A stretch of DNA of 64,000 bases, taken from contig NZ_JAMZEC010000001.1 of NCBI RefSeq assembly GCF_024172185.1, forward strand, positions 4,918,001-4,982,000. Reading direction: 5' to 3'. The notes beneath the pieces were generated by a model that saw nothing but the letters and a program-made list of their open reading frames with translations, searched no databases and was not told the origin of the DNA. Source of the stretch: Nonomuraea roseoviolacea subsp. carminata (GTDB lineage: Bacteria; Actinomycetota; Actinomycetes; Streptosporangiales; Streptosporangiaceae). Shown here one piece after another: positions 1 through 8,078 of the stretch. A program made the translations under genes and the position numbers. Positions within the stretch are counted from its first letter, which is position 1, and every line of letters begins with the position of its first letter.

Positions 1-26
1 CCGGGAAAGGACGTCCATCGGTCTCC

Positions 27-995
27 TCACTCGTCCTCGGCGGGCCGGGTCGCGCGCCGGAGCCGCCCCGTGAGCGTGCGCAGGTGCTCCAGCAGCTCCG
101 GCGGCTCCCGCACCTCGAACTCGAACCCGAACGCGGCCACCCACACCGCCAGGTGGTCGAGGCTGTCGGAGCCGATCCGCAGCACGCACGTGCGCTCGTC
201 GACCGGCTCCACCACGCCGAGCGTGACCGGCACCTCGCCAGCCACCTCGGCCGCCGGGGCGTGCATGGTCAGGACCGCCTGGTGGCGGTGCGGCCGGGTG
301 GCCGTGCCCAGGGTGAGGTAGCGCGCCACGTCCTCGTCGGGCAGCGGGCGCGGGACGAAGCGCGGGCCGTTAGGCACCCGCAGGGACATCCGGTCCACCC
401 GGTACGTGCGCCAGTCGTCCCGGGCCGTGTCCCAGCCGAGCAGGTACCACCGCCGGCCGCCGCTGACCAGCCGGTACGGCTCGGCGTCGCGCGCGCTCTC
501 CTCGCCCTCGCGCGCGACGTACCCGAACCGCAGCCGCTCCCGGTCGCGCACCGCCGCGGCGATGGCGGTCAGCGTCGCGGGGGCCACCGTGGGACCGGCG
601 GCCGGCATGGCCACCATCGCGGCGCTCAGCGCCCCGACCTGGTGGCGCAGCCGCGAGGGGAGGACCTGGTCCAACTTGGCCAGGGCGCGCACGGACGTCT
701 CGGCGATGCCGGTCACCGCGCCGCCCGCGGCCGTGCCCAGCGCCACCGCCACGGCGACCGCCTCCTCGTCGTCGAGCAGCAGCGGCGGAAGGCCGCCGCC
801 GCTGCCCATCCGGTAGCCGCCGCCCACCCCGCCGACCGCGTCGAGGGGGTAGCCGAGGGCGCGCAGCTTGTCGGCGTCGCGGCGCAGCGTCCGCGGGCTG
901 ACCCCGAGCCGCTCGGCCAGCTCGGGGCCCGGCCAGTAGGCGCGTCCCTGCAACAGGCCCAGCAGGCGCAGCAGCCGGGCGGAGGTCTCCAGCAC
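27..995 (-). CDS. WYL-domain transcriptional regulator (DeoR/YafY type)
   Basis: A 322-residue regulator. Residues about 5-60 form a winged helix-turn-helix (ELAERLGVSPRTLRRDADKL) of the kind that opens YafY/PafC-like proteins. Residues about 145-215 carry the WYL module, with PYRLVSGGRRWYLLGWD and a YRVDRM motif, which in this family binds ligands or nucleic acid. The rest is a C-terminal extension typical of WYL proteins. It starts at a GTG. It lies 47 bases downstream of the epoxide hydrolase gene on the same strand, so the two may be co-transcribed and the regulator may control that enzyme. The family call is firm; the target and ligand are unknown. Confidence 0.9.
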   Translation of the reverse strand: MLETSARLLRLLGLLQGRAYWPGPELAERLGVSPRTLRRDADKLRALGYPLDAVGGVGGGYRMGSGGGLPPLLLDDEEAVAVAVALGTAAGGAVTGIAETSVRALAKLDQVLPSRLRHQVGALSAAMVAMPAAGPTVAPATLTAIAAAVRDRERLRFGYVAREGEESARDAEPYRLVSGGRRWYLLGWDTARDDWRTYRVDRMSLRVPNGPRFVPRPLPDEDVARYLTLGTATRPHRHQAVLTMHAPAAEVAGEVPVTLGVVEPVDERTCVLRIGSDSLDHLAVWVAAFGFEFEVREPPELLEHLRTLTGRLRRATRPAEDE

Positions 996-1042
996 ACGAC
1001 GACTCTGCCACCGATCGCGGCCGGTTTCCGGCCGCGATCCAT

Positions 1043-2134
1043 CTAGGTGAGTGCGCGGAAGAACGTCCGGACGTCCTCCGCGAACACCTCCGGCTCCTCC
1101 AGGGCGAGGAAGTGGCCGCCCTTGTCCTGCTGCGACCAGTGGACGATCGCGTGGTCGCGCTCGGCGTACGGCCGGATGCCGTACTCGTTCGTCCCCGCCA
1201 GCAGCACGCCCGTGGGGACGGTGCCGCGCGGCCGGGGCGCCCAGCCCGCCGGGTCGTTGACCTGCTCGTAGTAGATCTGCGCCGCCGAGCCCGCCGTGCC
1301 GGTCAGCCAGTAGAGGGTGACGTCGGCGAGGAACAGGTCGCGGTCCACCGGCCCGCCCGCCCAGCGGTGGAACATCTCCGCGATCCAGGCGAGCTGCGCG
1401 GCCGGGGAGTCGGTCAGGCCGTACGCGAGGGTCTGCGGCGAGCGCGACTGGATCGCGACGTACCCGGCGGTCGCCTCGTCGAGGGCGGCGGCCCGCTCAC
1501 GCTCCGCGTCCGTCAGCCGGGCGTCCTCCTCCGCGTCGCCCGCCGGGAACGACAGGATGCCGGTGAGGTGGACGCCGACCACCCGCTCCGGGGCCAGGCG
1601 GCCCATCTCCGGGGCGACGAACGCGCCGGTGTCGCCGCCGTGCACGCCGTACCGGTCGTAGCCGAGGATCTCCATCAGCCGCGTGAACGCCCCGGCGACG
1701 CGGCCGGCCGTCCAGCCCGGCCCGGCGAGCGGCGACGAGAACGCGAACCCGGGGATCGACGGGATCACCAGGTGGAAGTCCTCGCGCAGCGGCTCGACCA
1801 CCTCCAGGAACTCCACGAAGGACATCGGCCAGCCGTGCAGCAGCACGAGCGGCAGCGCGCCGGGGTCGTCCGAGCGGACGTGGGCGAAGTGGATGGTCTG
1901 GCCGTCGATGACGGTCGTGAACTGCGGCAGCGCGTTGAGCCGCCGCTCCTGGGCGCGCCACTCGAAGTCCGAGCGCCAGTAGGCGGCCAGCTCCTTCGCG
2001 TGCTCCACAGGGGTGCCGCGGGTCCAGCCGGCGCCGGGCAGGTCGGCGGGCCAGCGGGTGGCGTCCAGGCGGCGCCGCAGCTCGTCGAGCTCGGCCTCGG
2101 GGACGTCGATCTGAAAGGGAATCGGTGAGGACAT
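1043..2134 (-). CDS. epoxide hydrolase, alpha/beta fold with EHN N-terminal domain
   Basis: A 363-residue alpha/beta hydrolase of the microsomal-type epoxide hydrolase group. Residues about 3-110 match the EHN domain that covers the active site (PFQIDVPEAELDELRRRLD start). The core follows, with HGWPMS (oxyanion loop) and GGDTGAF, where the Asp is the expected nucleophile; a late His in KGGHFLALEEP completes the triad. Such enzymes add water to epoxides to give diols. The ATG at 2134 is chosen because a TAGGGT hexamer stands 7 bases upstream; an earlier in-frame ATG at 2164 lies beyond it. Substrate cannot be inferred. Confidence 0.9.
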   Translation of the reverse strand: MSSPIPFQIDVPEAELDELRRRLDATRWPADLPGAGWTRGTPVEHAKELAAYWRSDFEWRAQERRLNALPQFTTVIDGQTIHFAHVRSDDPGALPLVLLHGWPMSFVEFLEVVEPLREDFHLVIPSIPGFAFSSPLAGPGWTAGRVAGAFTRLMEILGYDRYGVHGGDTGAFVAPEMGRLAPERVVGVHLTGILSFPAGDAEEDARLTDAERERAAALDEATAGYVAIQSRSPQTLAYGLTDSPAAQLAWIAEMFHRWAGGPVDRDLFLADVTLYWLTGTAGSAAQIYYEQVNDPAGWAPRPRGTVPTGVLLAGTNEYGIRPYAERDHAIVHWSQQDKGGHFLALEEPEVFAEDVRTFFRALT

Positions 2135-2141
2135 GGCCGCG

Positions 2142-2147
2142 ACCCTA
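2142..2147 (-). promoter_or_regulatory. -10 element for leaderless epoxide hydrolase mRNA
   Basis: TAGGGT on the minus strand, 7 bases before the ATG at 2134. This spacing would put the transcription start at or next to the start codon. Confidence 0.5.
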
Positions 2148-2191
2148 GGAAGGATCGCGGCCACCTTCTGTCCTCCGGTGCCGGGCCGGGG

Positions 2192-4258
2192 TCAGTCGCC
2201 CAGCGCGCGCTTGAGGAAGTCGACCTGGAGCAGGAGGAGGTTCTCGGCGACGACCTCCTGCGGCGTCATGTGGGTGACGCCCGACAGCGGCAGCACGCTG
2301 TGCTGGCGGCCCGCCGCGAGCAGCGCGGACGACAGGCGCAGCGTGTGGGCCGCCACCACGTTGTCGTCGGCCAGGCCGTGGACGAGCAGCAGGGGCCGCT
2401 CCAGCTTGGCCGCGTCGCCGAACAGCGACGAGTTGTCGTAGACGTCCGGCTGCTCGTCGGGGTGGCCCAGGTAGCGCTCGGTGTAGCAGGTGTCGTACAG
2501 CCGCCAGTCGGTCACCGGAGCCCCCGCGACGGCCGCGTGGAACACGTCCGGCCGGCGCAGCACCGCCAGCGCCGCCAGGTAGCCGCCGAACGACCAGCCG
2601 CGGATGGCCACCCGCCCCAGGTCGAGATCGTCGGGGTACTGCTGGGCCACGCCCTGGAGCGCGTCGATCTGGTCCTCCAGGGCAGGGGTGGCCAGGTCGT
2701 TGAGCACGGCCCGCTCGAACTCCGGCCCCCGGCCCGGGGTGCCGCGGCCGTCGGCCACGACCACCGCGAACCCCTGCTCGGCGAACCACTGGCTCTCCAG
2801 GTAGCCGCCGCGCCGGTTGAGCACGCGCTGCGCGTGCGGCCCGCCGTACGGGTCCATGAGGACGGGCAGCCGCCCCGAGCCCGGCTCGTACCAGGAGGGC
2901 AGCACCACGGCGGTGGACAGCTCGCGACGGCCGGAACGGCCGAGCGAGACCCGCAGGTCGAGGCCGGGACGCTCGGCCACGGACGGGATCGGGATCGCCA
3001 CGCCGTCGCGGCGCACGACCGTCGTGGACACGCCCTCGGCGTCGAGGCTCTGCTCGGTGAGCACGCCGACGCCCCCGGCCATCCGCCCCGAGAACACCCC
3101 GGAACGGGTCGAGACCGGCAGCAGCGAGTGGCCGTCCCACGTCCAGAGCTGGATCTCGGTCGGGTCGCCGCTCGCGCTGAACAGCACGCTGTCGTGGTCG
3201 ACGTCGAGCACGGCGCGCACCTGGAGCGTGGGCGGCGTGACCGCGCGGTCGCCGACGAACAGCCGGTGGCCGCCCTCCGCCGCGGCCACCCACACCAGCG
3301 AGCCGTCGTCGAGGTGGCCCGGCACGCCCGGGACGACGTCCACCCACGCCGGGTCGGTGTCCTCGCGCACCAGCGTCGAGGCGCCGGTCGCCGGGTCCAC
3401 CTCGAACAGGCGCAGCGCCTTCTGGTCGCGCGGCATCGTCACGATCGACAGCGCGTGGGAGTCCCAGGTGGCGGTGGTCAGGTACTCGTCGGCGAACGGC
3501 ACGGCCACGCGCGAGCCGTCCAGGCCCAGCACGAACAGCTCGGTCACCGCGTTGGGCGTGCCGGCCGCCGGGTAGCGCTGGGCCGTCGCCGGCCGGTCGG
3601 GGTTGGCCGGGTCGGAGACGTACCAGGTGTGGACCGGCGCGTCGTCGGCCCGCTCCACCAGGAGCGCGTCGCCGCCGGGCGACCACCAGTGGCCGCGCAT
3701 CCGGTCCATCTCCTCGGCCGCGATGAACTCCGCCAGGCCGTACGTCACGGTCGGCGCCTCGGGCGTCGCCAGCGCGCGGTCCTCGCCCGAGGCGAGCTCC
3801 TGGACGCGCAGGGCGCCCTCGCAGACGTAGGCGACGTGCCGGCCGTCGGGCGACAGGCGCGGGTCGATCACCGCGCCCGGCACCTCCAGGCGGCGGGTCG
3901 CGCCGCTCGCCAGCTCCGTCACGTACAGGCCGCCCGCCAGGGCGAACACGGCCGTCGTCACGCCGGCGTCGGTGCTGTAGGCGACCACGCCGCCCGCCTG
4001 CTCGCGGCTGCGCTCGCGCCGGGCGCGCTCCTCGGGCGGCAGGTCGCCCTCGTCGGCGTCGAGCGCGCGCGGGTCGACGACGAGGCGCTCGACGTGGTTG
4101 TCGGTGTCGAGCTCCCACAGGCACGTGACCGGGTCGGTGCCGGTCCTGGTCCGCAGGAACACCACCCTGGATCCGTCAGGGGAGATCGTGAAGCCCCTGG
4201 GCACACCGAGGGTGAACCGGCGGGTCCTGGCCGACAGACGCGGGAAGCTCTCACTCAT
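2192..4258 (-). CDS. S9 family prolyl oligopeptidase / dipeptidyl peptidase IV-like
   Basis: A 688-residue serine peptidase. The N-terminal two thirds are a beta-propeller of the DPP IV type (for example RFTLGVPRGFTISPDGSRV and SPDGRHVAY blades). The C-terminal hydrolase domain has GWSFGGY with the nucleophile Ser, LADDNV with the Asp, and SGVTHM with the His. The EEMDR segment in the propeller matches the double-Glu motif that grips the substrate N-terminus in DPP IV enzymes, so removal of N-terminal dipeptides is likely. No signal peptide is visible, so it probably acts in the cytoplasm. The ATG at 4258 is used because the open frame upstream overlaps divergent mshB. Confidence 0.93.
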   Translation of the reverse strand: MSESFPRLSARTRRFTLGVPRGFTISPDGSRVVFLRTRTGTDPVTCLWELDTDNHVERLVVDPRALDADEGDLPPEERARRERSREQAGGVVAYSTDAGVTTAVFALAGGLYVTELASGATRRLEVPGAVIDPRLSPDGRHVAYVCEGALRVQELASGEDRALATPEAPTVTYGLAEFIAAEEMDRMRGHWWSPGGDALLVERADDAPVHTWYVSDPANPDRPATAQRYPAAGTPNAVTELFVLGLDGSRVAVPFADEYLTTATWDSHALSIVTMPRDQKALRLFEVDPATGASTLVREDTDPAWVDVVPGVPGHLDDGSLVWVAAAEGGHRLFVGDRAVTPPTLQVRAVLDVDHDSVLFSASGDPTEIQLWTWDGHSLLPVSTRSGVFSGRMAGGVGVLTEQSLDAEGVSTTVVRRDGVAIPIPSVAERPGLDLRVSLGRSGRRELSTAVVLPSWYEPGSGRLPVLMDPYGGPHAQRVLNRRGGYLESQWFAEQGFAVVVADGRGTPGRGPEFERAVLNDLATPALEDQIDALQGVAQQYPDDLDLGRVAIRGWSFGGYLAALAVLRRPDVFHAAVAGAPVTDWRLYDTCYTERYLGHPDEQPDVYDNSSLFGDAAKLERPLLLVHGLADDNVVAAHTLRLSSALLAAGRQHSVLPLSGVTHMTPQEVVAENLLLLQVDFLKRALGD

Positions 4259-4290
4259 GGCCCCAATCCTGCCAGGAAGCGGGAATTGGT

Positions 4291-4296
4291 TACGCT
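4291..4296 (+). promoter_or_regulatory. -10 element for leaderless mshB
   Basis: TACGCT ends 7 bases before the mshB ATG at 4304, inside the 45-bp divergent gap with the S9 peptidase gene. Confidence 0.5.
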
Positions 4297-4303
4297 CGGA
4301 CTC

Positions 4304-5209
4304 ATGACCGATCGACGGCTGCTGCTCGTGCACGCTCACCCCGACGACGAGTCGATCGGCACCGGCGCCACCATGGCCCGCTACGTGGCCGAGGGCGCCC
4401 ACGTCACGCTGGTGACCTGCACGCTCGGCGAGGAGGGCGAGGTCATCCCCGAGCACCTGGCGCACCTGGCCGCCGACCGCGACGACGCGCTCGGGCCGTA
4501 CCGGATCGGGGAACTGGCGGCGGCCTGCGAGGCCCTGGGGGTGCGCGACCACCGCTTCCTCGGCGGGCCCGGGCGGTGGCGCGACTCGGGGATGATGGGC
4601 GTCGCCTCCAACGAGCGTCCCGGCGCGTTCTGGCAGGCCGACCTGGACGAGGCCGCGGGTGAACTGGTCGAGGTCATCCGCGAGGTGCGGCCCCAGGTGC
4701 TGGTCACCTACGACGCCAACGGCTTCTACGGCCACCCCGACCACATCCAGGCCCACCGGGTGTCGCGGCGGGCGTTCGAGCTGGCCGCCGACCCGGGCTT
4801 CGGCGAGGGCGAGCCGTGGCAGATCGCCAAGCTCTACCACACGGCCGCGGCCCGTTCGGTGCTGCGGCGCACGGCCGAGGCGCTGCGCGAGACCAAGTCG
4901 GGCTTCCTCGTCGAGGACGTGGACGACATGCCGTTCGGCAGCCCCGACGAGGCGATCACCACGGAGATCGACGCGCGGCCGTGGGTGGGGGCCAAGCTGG
5001 CCGCCCTGCGCGCCCACGCCACGCAGGTCACGGTACGGGAGCCGTGGTTCGCGCTGTCCAACGGCATCGGGCAGGAGGCGCTCGGGGTCGAGCACTACGT
5101 GCTGGCGATCGGGGTGCCGGGGCCGTCGATGCCCGGCGCCCCCGTCGAGGCGGGCGGCCTGGGCGAGCCCCACAACCGCGAGAACGACCTGTTCGCCGGA
5201 ATCCACTGA
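4304..5209 (+). CDS. mshB: MshB, mycothiol biosynthesis GlcNAc-Ins deacetylase
   Basis: A 301-residue zinc deacetylase of the LmbE/PIG-L family. It removes the acetyl group from N-acetylglucosaminyl-inositol, the second committed step of mycothiol synthesis. The N-terminal AHPDDE motif supplies zinc ligands and the catalytic Asp; GHPDHIQAH supplies the third ligand region. Length and the MTDRRLLLVHAHPDDES opening agree with MshB rather than the mycothiol-conjugate amidase Mca, which is a close paralogue. The start is fixed by a -10 hexamer 7 bases upstream. A small membrane protein gene follows, as in other actinobacteria. Confidence 0.93.
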   Translation: MTDRRLLLVHAHPDDESIGTGATMARYVAEGAHVTLVTCTLGEEGEVIPEHLAHLAADRDDALGPYRIGELAAACEALGVRDHRFLGGPGRWRDSGMMGVASNERPGAFWQADLDEAAGELVEVIREVRPQVLVTYDANGFYGHPDHIQAHRVSRRAFELAADPGFGEGEPWQIAKLYHTAAARSVLRRTAEALRETKSGFLVEDVDDMPFGSPDEAITTEIDARPWVGAKLAALRAHATQVTVREPWFALSNGIGQEALGVEHYVLAIGVPGPSMPGAPVEAGGLGEPHNRENDLFAGIH

Positions 5210-5304
5210 CCTCCCTCACCACCCACCTCCTCCACCCGGTGACCTCCGTCCTGCTCGCCCTCCGCATGGGCGTCTCGGGCGCGAGGGGTTCTCCGGAATC
5301 CACT
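5191..5304 (+). repeat. 17-bp direct repeat flanking the mshB/5318 gap
   Basis: A 17-base word (GTTCNCCGGAATCCACT) occurs at 5191-5207, over the mshB stop codon, and again at 5288-5304, touching the next -10 element, with one mismatch. It looks like a short local duplication. Confidence 0.6.
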
Positions 5305-5309
5305 AATCT
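5304..5309 (+). promoter_or_regulatory. -10 element for gene at 5318
   Basis: TAATCT ends 8 bases before the ATG at 5318, so a leaderless or near-leaderless transcript is likely. Confidence 0.45.
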
Positions 5310-5317
5310 CGTTCGAC

Positions 5318-5773
5318 ATGGAGGATCGCGAGCAGGCCGGTGCGGTGCTGTTCGACAACGAGGAGCGCGGGCAGGCCGGCACGGCGCTGGGCGGCGCCGT
5401 CTACGGCATGCTGTTCGTGCTGGGGCTCGTCATGGGCGTCGTGGGCGGGTTCACGCAGGCGGCCTGGCACGTCGGCGCCGTCCCCGTCGCGGCGATCGGC
5501 TGGCTGCTGGCGCTGTTCGGCGTCTGCCTGGGAGCGGGCAGGATGCTGCGGGCGCGGGCCGGGGCGGCGGTGACGGCCGCCGGGTGGCTGCTGGTGTCGA
5601 TGCCGTTCTCGCTGGAGCTCTCGCAGGGCGATCTGATCATCTCCAACAGCCCGGCCGGCTACACCTACCTGTACGGGGGCGTCCTGGCGGCGGTGGCGGC
5701 CTTCCTGCTGTCGCCGGCGTCGTCGCGCGGTTCCTGGCTCCTGCGTGGGCACATTCCGCGAAAGCCGACGTAA
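5318..5773 (+). CDS. small integral membrane protein (DUF6113-like) downstream of mshB
   Basis: A 151-residue protein with four hydrophobic stretches at about residues 25-46, 52-75, 83-100 and 117-133, and short charged ends; the N-terminus is acidic and predicted cytoplasmic. The pattern and the place directly after mshB match the actinobacterial DUF6113 family, whose function is unknown. No catalytic motif is visible. It may be co-expressed with mshB, but it also has its own -10 hexamer. Confidence 0.75.
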   Translation: MEDREQAGAVLFDNEERGQAGTALGGAVYGMLFVLGLVMGVVGGFTQAAWHVGAVPVAAIGWLLALFGVCLGAGRMLRARAGAAVTAAGWLLVSMPFSLELSQGDLIISNSPAGYTYLYGGVLAAVAAFLLSPASSRGSWLLRGHIPRKPT

Positions 5774-5776
5774 AGT
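5771..5776 (+). promoter_or_regulatory. -10 element for flavin reductase gene
   Basis: TAAAGT overlaps the stop region of the previous gene and ends 6 bases before the GTG at 5783. Confidence 0.45.
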
Positions 5777-5782
5777 ACATCC

Positions 5783-6286
5783 GTGCACCATGGTTCCCTC
5801 AGCCGGCCCGTGGACCAGCGGACGTACCGGAAGGTCGTCGGGAAGTTCGCCACCGGCGTCGCGGTCGTCACGACCCGGCTCGGGGAGGTGGACCACGCGA
5901 TGACGGTCAACTCGTTCACGTCCGTCTCGCTGGAGCCGCTGCTGGTGCTCTTCTGCGCCGAGACGGCGGCCCGCTTCCACGCGGCGGTGCTGGAGGCCGG
6001 GGTGTGGGGGGTCTCGGTGCTGCCGGCGTCCATGGAGGACGCCTCGCGCTTCTTCGCCCACCGCGGCCGGCCGCTCGACGCCCCGCTCGCCCGCTGGCCG
6101 CACCACCGGTCGCCGTCGGGGGTGGTGCTGTTCGACGGGGCGATCGCCACGCTGGAGGCCAGGACGACGGCCGTTCATCCGGCGGGTGACCACTCGATCA
6201 TCGTCGGCGAGGTCACCCACCTCGGCACCCCGTCCGACTCCGCTCCCCTCCTGTACCACAACGGCCGCTACGGGACCTCGCGATAG
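5783..6286 (+). CDS. flavin reductase-like FMN-binding protein
   Basis: A 167-residue split-barrel protein of the HpaC/flavin reductase family. The segment FATGVAVVTTRLGEVDHAMTV matches the FMN phosphate-binding start of these enzymes, and the family-typical SVSLEPLLVLFC strand and GVSVL motif follow. Such proteins reduce FMN or FAD with NAD(P)H and often feed a partner monooxygenase. No monooxygenase partner lies beside it, so it may supply reduced flavin generally. The start is the GTG 6 bases after a -10 hexamer. The family is clear; the partner is unknown. Confidence 0.88.
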   Translation: MHHGSLSRPVDQRTYRKVVGKFATGVAVVTTRLGEVDHAMTVNSFTSVSLEPLLVLFCAETAARFHAAVLEAGVWGVSVLPASMEDASRFFAHRGRPLDAPLARWPHHRSPSGVVLFDGAIATLEARTTAVHPAGDHSIIVGEVTHLGTPSDSAPLLYHNGRYGTSR

Positions 6287-6475
6287 CGGATTCGAGGTTT
6301 TTCTTCTTTTACGGCAGAGCACGGGAGGGCCCAGGCGCCGCACGTGGCTCGGCTCTGTCCAGGGGCACGCTCCTCCGGCGTGCGTGGCAAGCCGCCGTGA
6401 CGTGCGCGACGTGAGGCGGGGCCGTGGTGTCTCTGACCGTCGCTCCGCCATGACGGCTTGCCCAGGAAGCACGAA

Positions 6476-6519
6476 AGCCCGGCGGGCGGGCCGCCGGTGA
6501 GGCGGTGGCTCGCCGGGCT
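6476..6519. terminator. bidirectional GC-rich hairpin
   Basis: AGCCCGGCG at 6476-6484 pairs perfectly with CGCCGGGCT at 6511-6519, and the loop has extra GCCGCC/GGCGGT pairing. It lies between the convergent flavin reductase gene and the secreted-protein gene. The rest of 6287-6475 holds a short T-rich patch (6295-6311) and no credible gene. Confidence 0.55.
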
Positions 6520-6547
6520 CTGACGTGGGCGGATCGCCCCTGGCTGC

Positions 6548-7549
6548 TTACTGGGGTGGGGTCGTGGTCGGCTCCGTGCCGGGCTCCGGTGTGGGCGGCG
6601 CCGTAGGGGGCGCCTCCGACGGCGGGTCCGCGGCCGGTGGGCAGGCGGGGATCGGGTCCGCCGGGGCCGAAGGCGTGGCGGTGGGCGTGGCCGTGGACGT
6701 GTCGGTGACGGTGGGGGACGCCGGGTCCGCCGGTGGCGTGGTGACCGTCGGGGTGGGCGTCTCCGGGGCCGGGGTGTCCGTGGGCGGGGTCACCGCCGGG
6801 GGAGTGGACGTCGCGGCGCCGTCCGACGGCGTCTCCGGTGCCCCCGGAGCGGGCGCCTCCGGTGTCCCCGGAGCGGGCGTCTCCGCCGCGACCGGGGCGG
6901 GTGGCTCCGTGGAGGGCCGGCACGTGAACGTGACCGTCGCCGTCACCGTCTCCGCCGGGGCCGTCACGGTGACCGTCTGGGCCGGGGCCGTCGCCGTGAC
7001 GGTCGTCGTGACCTGCTGAGTGGCGGTCGCCGTCGTCGTGACCGTCACCGTGTCGGCGGGCTCGGGGGTGGCGGTGACCGTCGTGGTGGGGTTCGCCGTG
7101 GGGCTGGCCGTCACGGTGCGCGTGGGCCACGGCAGCGCCCGCGCCTTCACCTGGGGCTTGCCCCGCACCTTGTACGTGCCCTTGCCGAGCTTCCTGCTGG
7201 CCTGCCCCGCGCCGGTGGTCACCGGCAGCTCGGTGGTGGCCGTCCGGCAGGACCTGCCCTTGCAGACCCGCTGCTTGACCGTGAAGCGTGCCGCGCCGTC
7301 GTACGTGATGGAGACGTTCAGATGAGAGACGCCGTCCTTCTTGACGACCTTCGTCTTCGCGGTGTACTTCCCGACCGTGGGGGTCGGCGTCGGCTTGGGA
7401 GTGGGCGTGTGGGTCGACGCGACCACGACCCGGAGAGGGGGATCGGACAAGCCCAAAGGATCAGTGGACGAGGTCTGGGTGATCGCGATGCCACCGGCGC
7501 CGGCCAGAGCCAGCGCGCCGAGCAGCGCCCCCAGCGTCATTAATCTCAT
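6548..7549 (-). CDS. secreted Thr/Pro-rich low-complexity protein
   Basis: A 333-residue protein starting at the ATG at 7549, with a signal peptide or anchor at about residues 5-25. A compact region follows (about 60-140), with basic residues and two Cys in VCKGRSC that could form a disulfide. The C-terminal two thirds are almost only Thr, Pro, Ala and Val, first as TVTVT-like alternations, then as TPAPG/TP-rich stretches. Such regions are typical of wall-spanning or O-mannosylated exported proteins. An upstream ATG at 7603 is rejected because it lies within the predicted promoter. No enzymatic domain is recognised. Confidence 0.7.
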   Translation of the reverse strand: MRLMTLGALLGALALAGAGGIAITQTSSTDPLGLSDPPLRVVVASTHTPTPKPTPTPTVGKYTAKTKVVKKDGVSHLNVSITYDGAARFTVKQRVCKGRSCRTATTELPVTTGAGQASRKLGKGTYKVRGKPQVKARALPWPTRTVTASPTANPTTTVTATPEPADTVTVTTTATATQQVTTTVTATAPAQTVTVTAPAETVTATVTFTCRPSTEPPAPVAAETPAPGTPEAPAPGAPETPSDGAATSTPPAVTPPTDTPAPETPTPTVTTPPADPASPTVTDTSTATPTATPSAPADPIPACPPAADPPSEAPPTAPPTPEPGTEPTTTPPQ

Positions 7550-7583
7550 AATCCTGCTCTCAGGGGAGATTTCAGGACCCAGA

Positions 7584-7613
7584 TCATTATTCCGACTTGT
7601 CAAGATTGGTCAA
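7584..7613 (-). promoter_or_regulatory. sigma-70-type promoter for secreted-protein gene
   Basis: TTGACC (7608-7613) and TAATGA (7584-7589) on the minus strand, 18 bases apart, in a locally AT-rich stretch. It predicts a leader of roughly 28 bases before the ATG at 7549. Confidence 0.5.
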
Positions 7614-7624
7614 GACTGAGACGC

Positions 7625-8032
7625 ATGAATAGGCGCTACCGGTTCCGGCGGGTGGTGAACTACGTCAATCTCTCCACTCCGCTCGGTCTCCTCATCTCTT
7701 TCATCGGCGGAGCCACCAGGCAGTCCGGGCCCAACGGGCTCATCCTCGCCCACGGCTACCGTTACCGCTTCCCCATCGCGGGCGCGTTCACCGTCGGCAA
7801 CGTCGTCCTGACCCGCCGGACCGAGCTGGACGAGCGGCTCATCCTGCACGAGGGCCGGCACGCCACCCAGTGGGCGTGGTGCGCCGGGCTGCCGATGCTG
7901 CCGCTGTACCTGCTGTCCATGCTGGTGTCGGTGATCGTGTGCGGGCATCAGGCCTCGTACAACGTCTTCGAACGGCTGGCGGGCCTGGACGACGGCGGCT
8001 ATCCGCACGCGCCTCCGCGCTGGCGCAGGTGA
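7625..8032 (+). CDS. predicted membrane-associated protein with HExxH motif
   Basis: A 135-residue protein. It contains LILHEGRHATQW at about residues 78-89, a perfect HExxH zinc-protease-type motif, directly before a hydrophobic segment (about residues 92-114). An amphipathic N-terminal part (about 12-28) is also hydrophobic. It is short for a metalloprotease and lacks an obvious third ligand at the usual spacing, so catalysis is uncertain. It is transcribed divergently from the secreted-protein gene, with about 75 bases between start codons. I do not recognise a named family. Confidence 0.65.
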   Translation: MNRRYRFRRVVNYVNLSTPLGLLISFIGGATRQSGPNGLILAHGYRYRFPIAGAFTVGNVVLTRRTELDERLILHEGRHATQWAWCAGLPMLPLYLLSMLVSVIVCGHQASYNVFERLAGLDDGGYPHAPPRWRR

Positions 8033-8078
8033 GAAGCGGCATACGTGACTGATCCGTCACCCAGGGCAGGGGCGGATC

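Noticed and set aside
84..1046. Long plus-strand frame over the WYL gene
   Set aside because: Arg/His/Gly-biased translation typical of a reverse-frame shadow in GC-rich DNA; the minus-strand frame has clear domains.
2270..4303. Plus-strand frame extending mshB upstream
   Set aside because: It is antisense to the S9 peptidase and lacks homology; mshB starts at 4304 by motif and -10 spacing.
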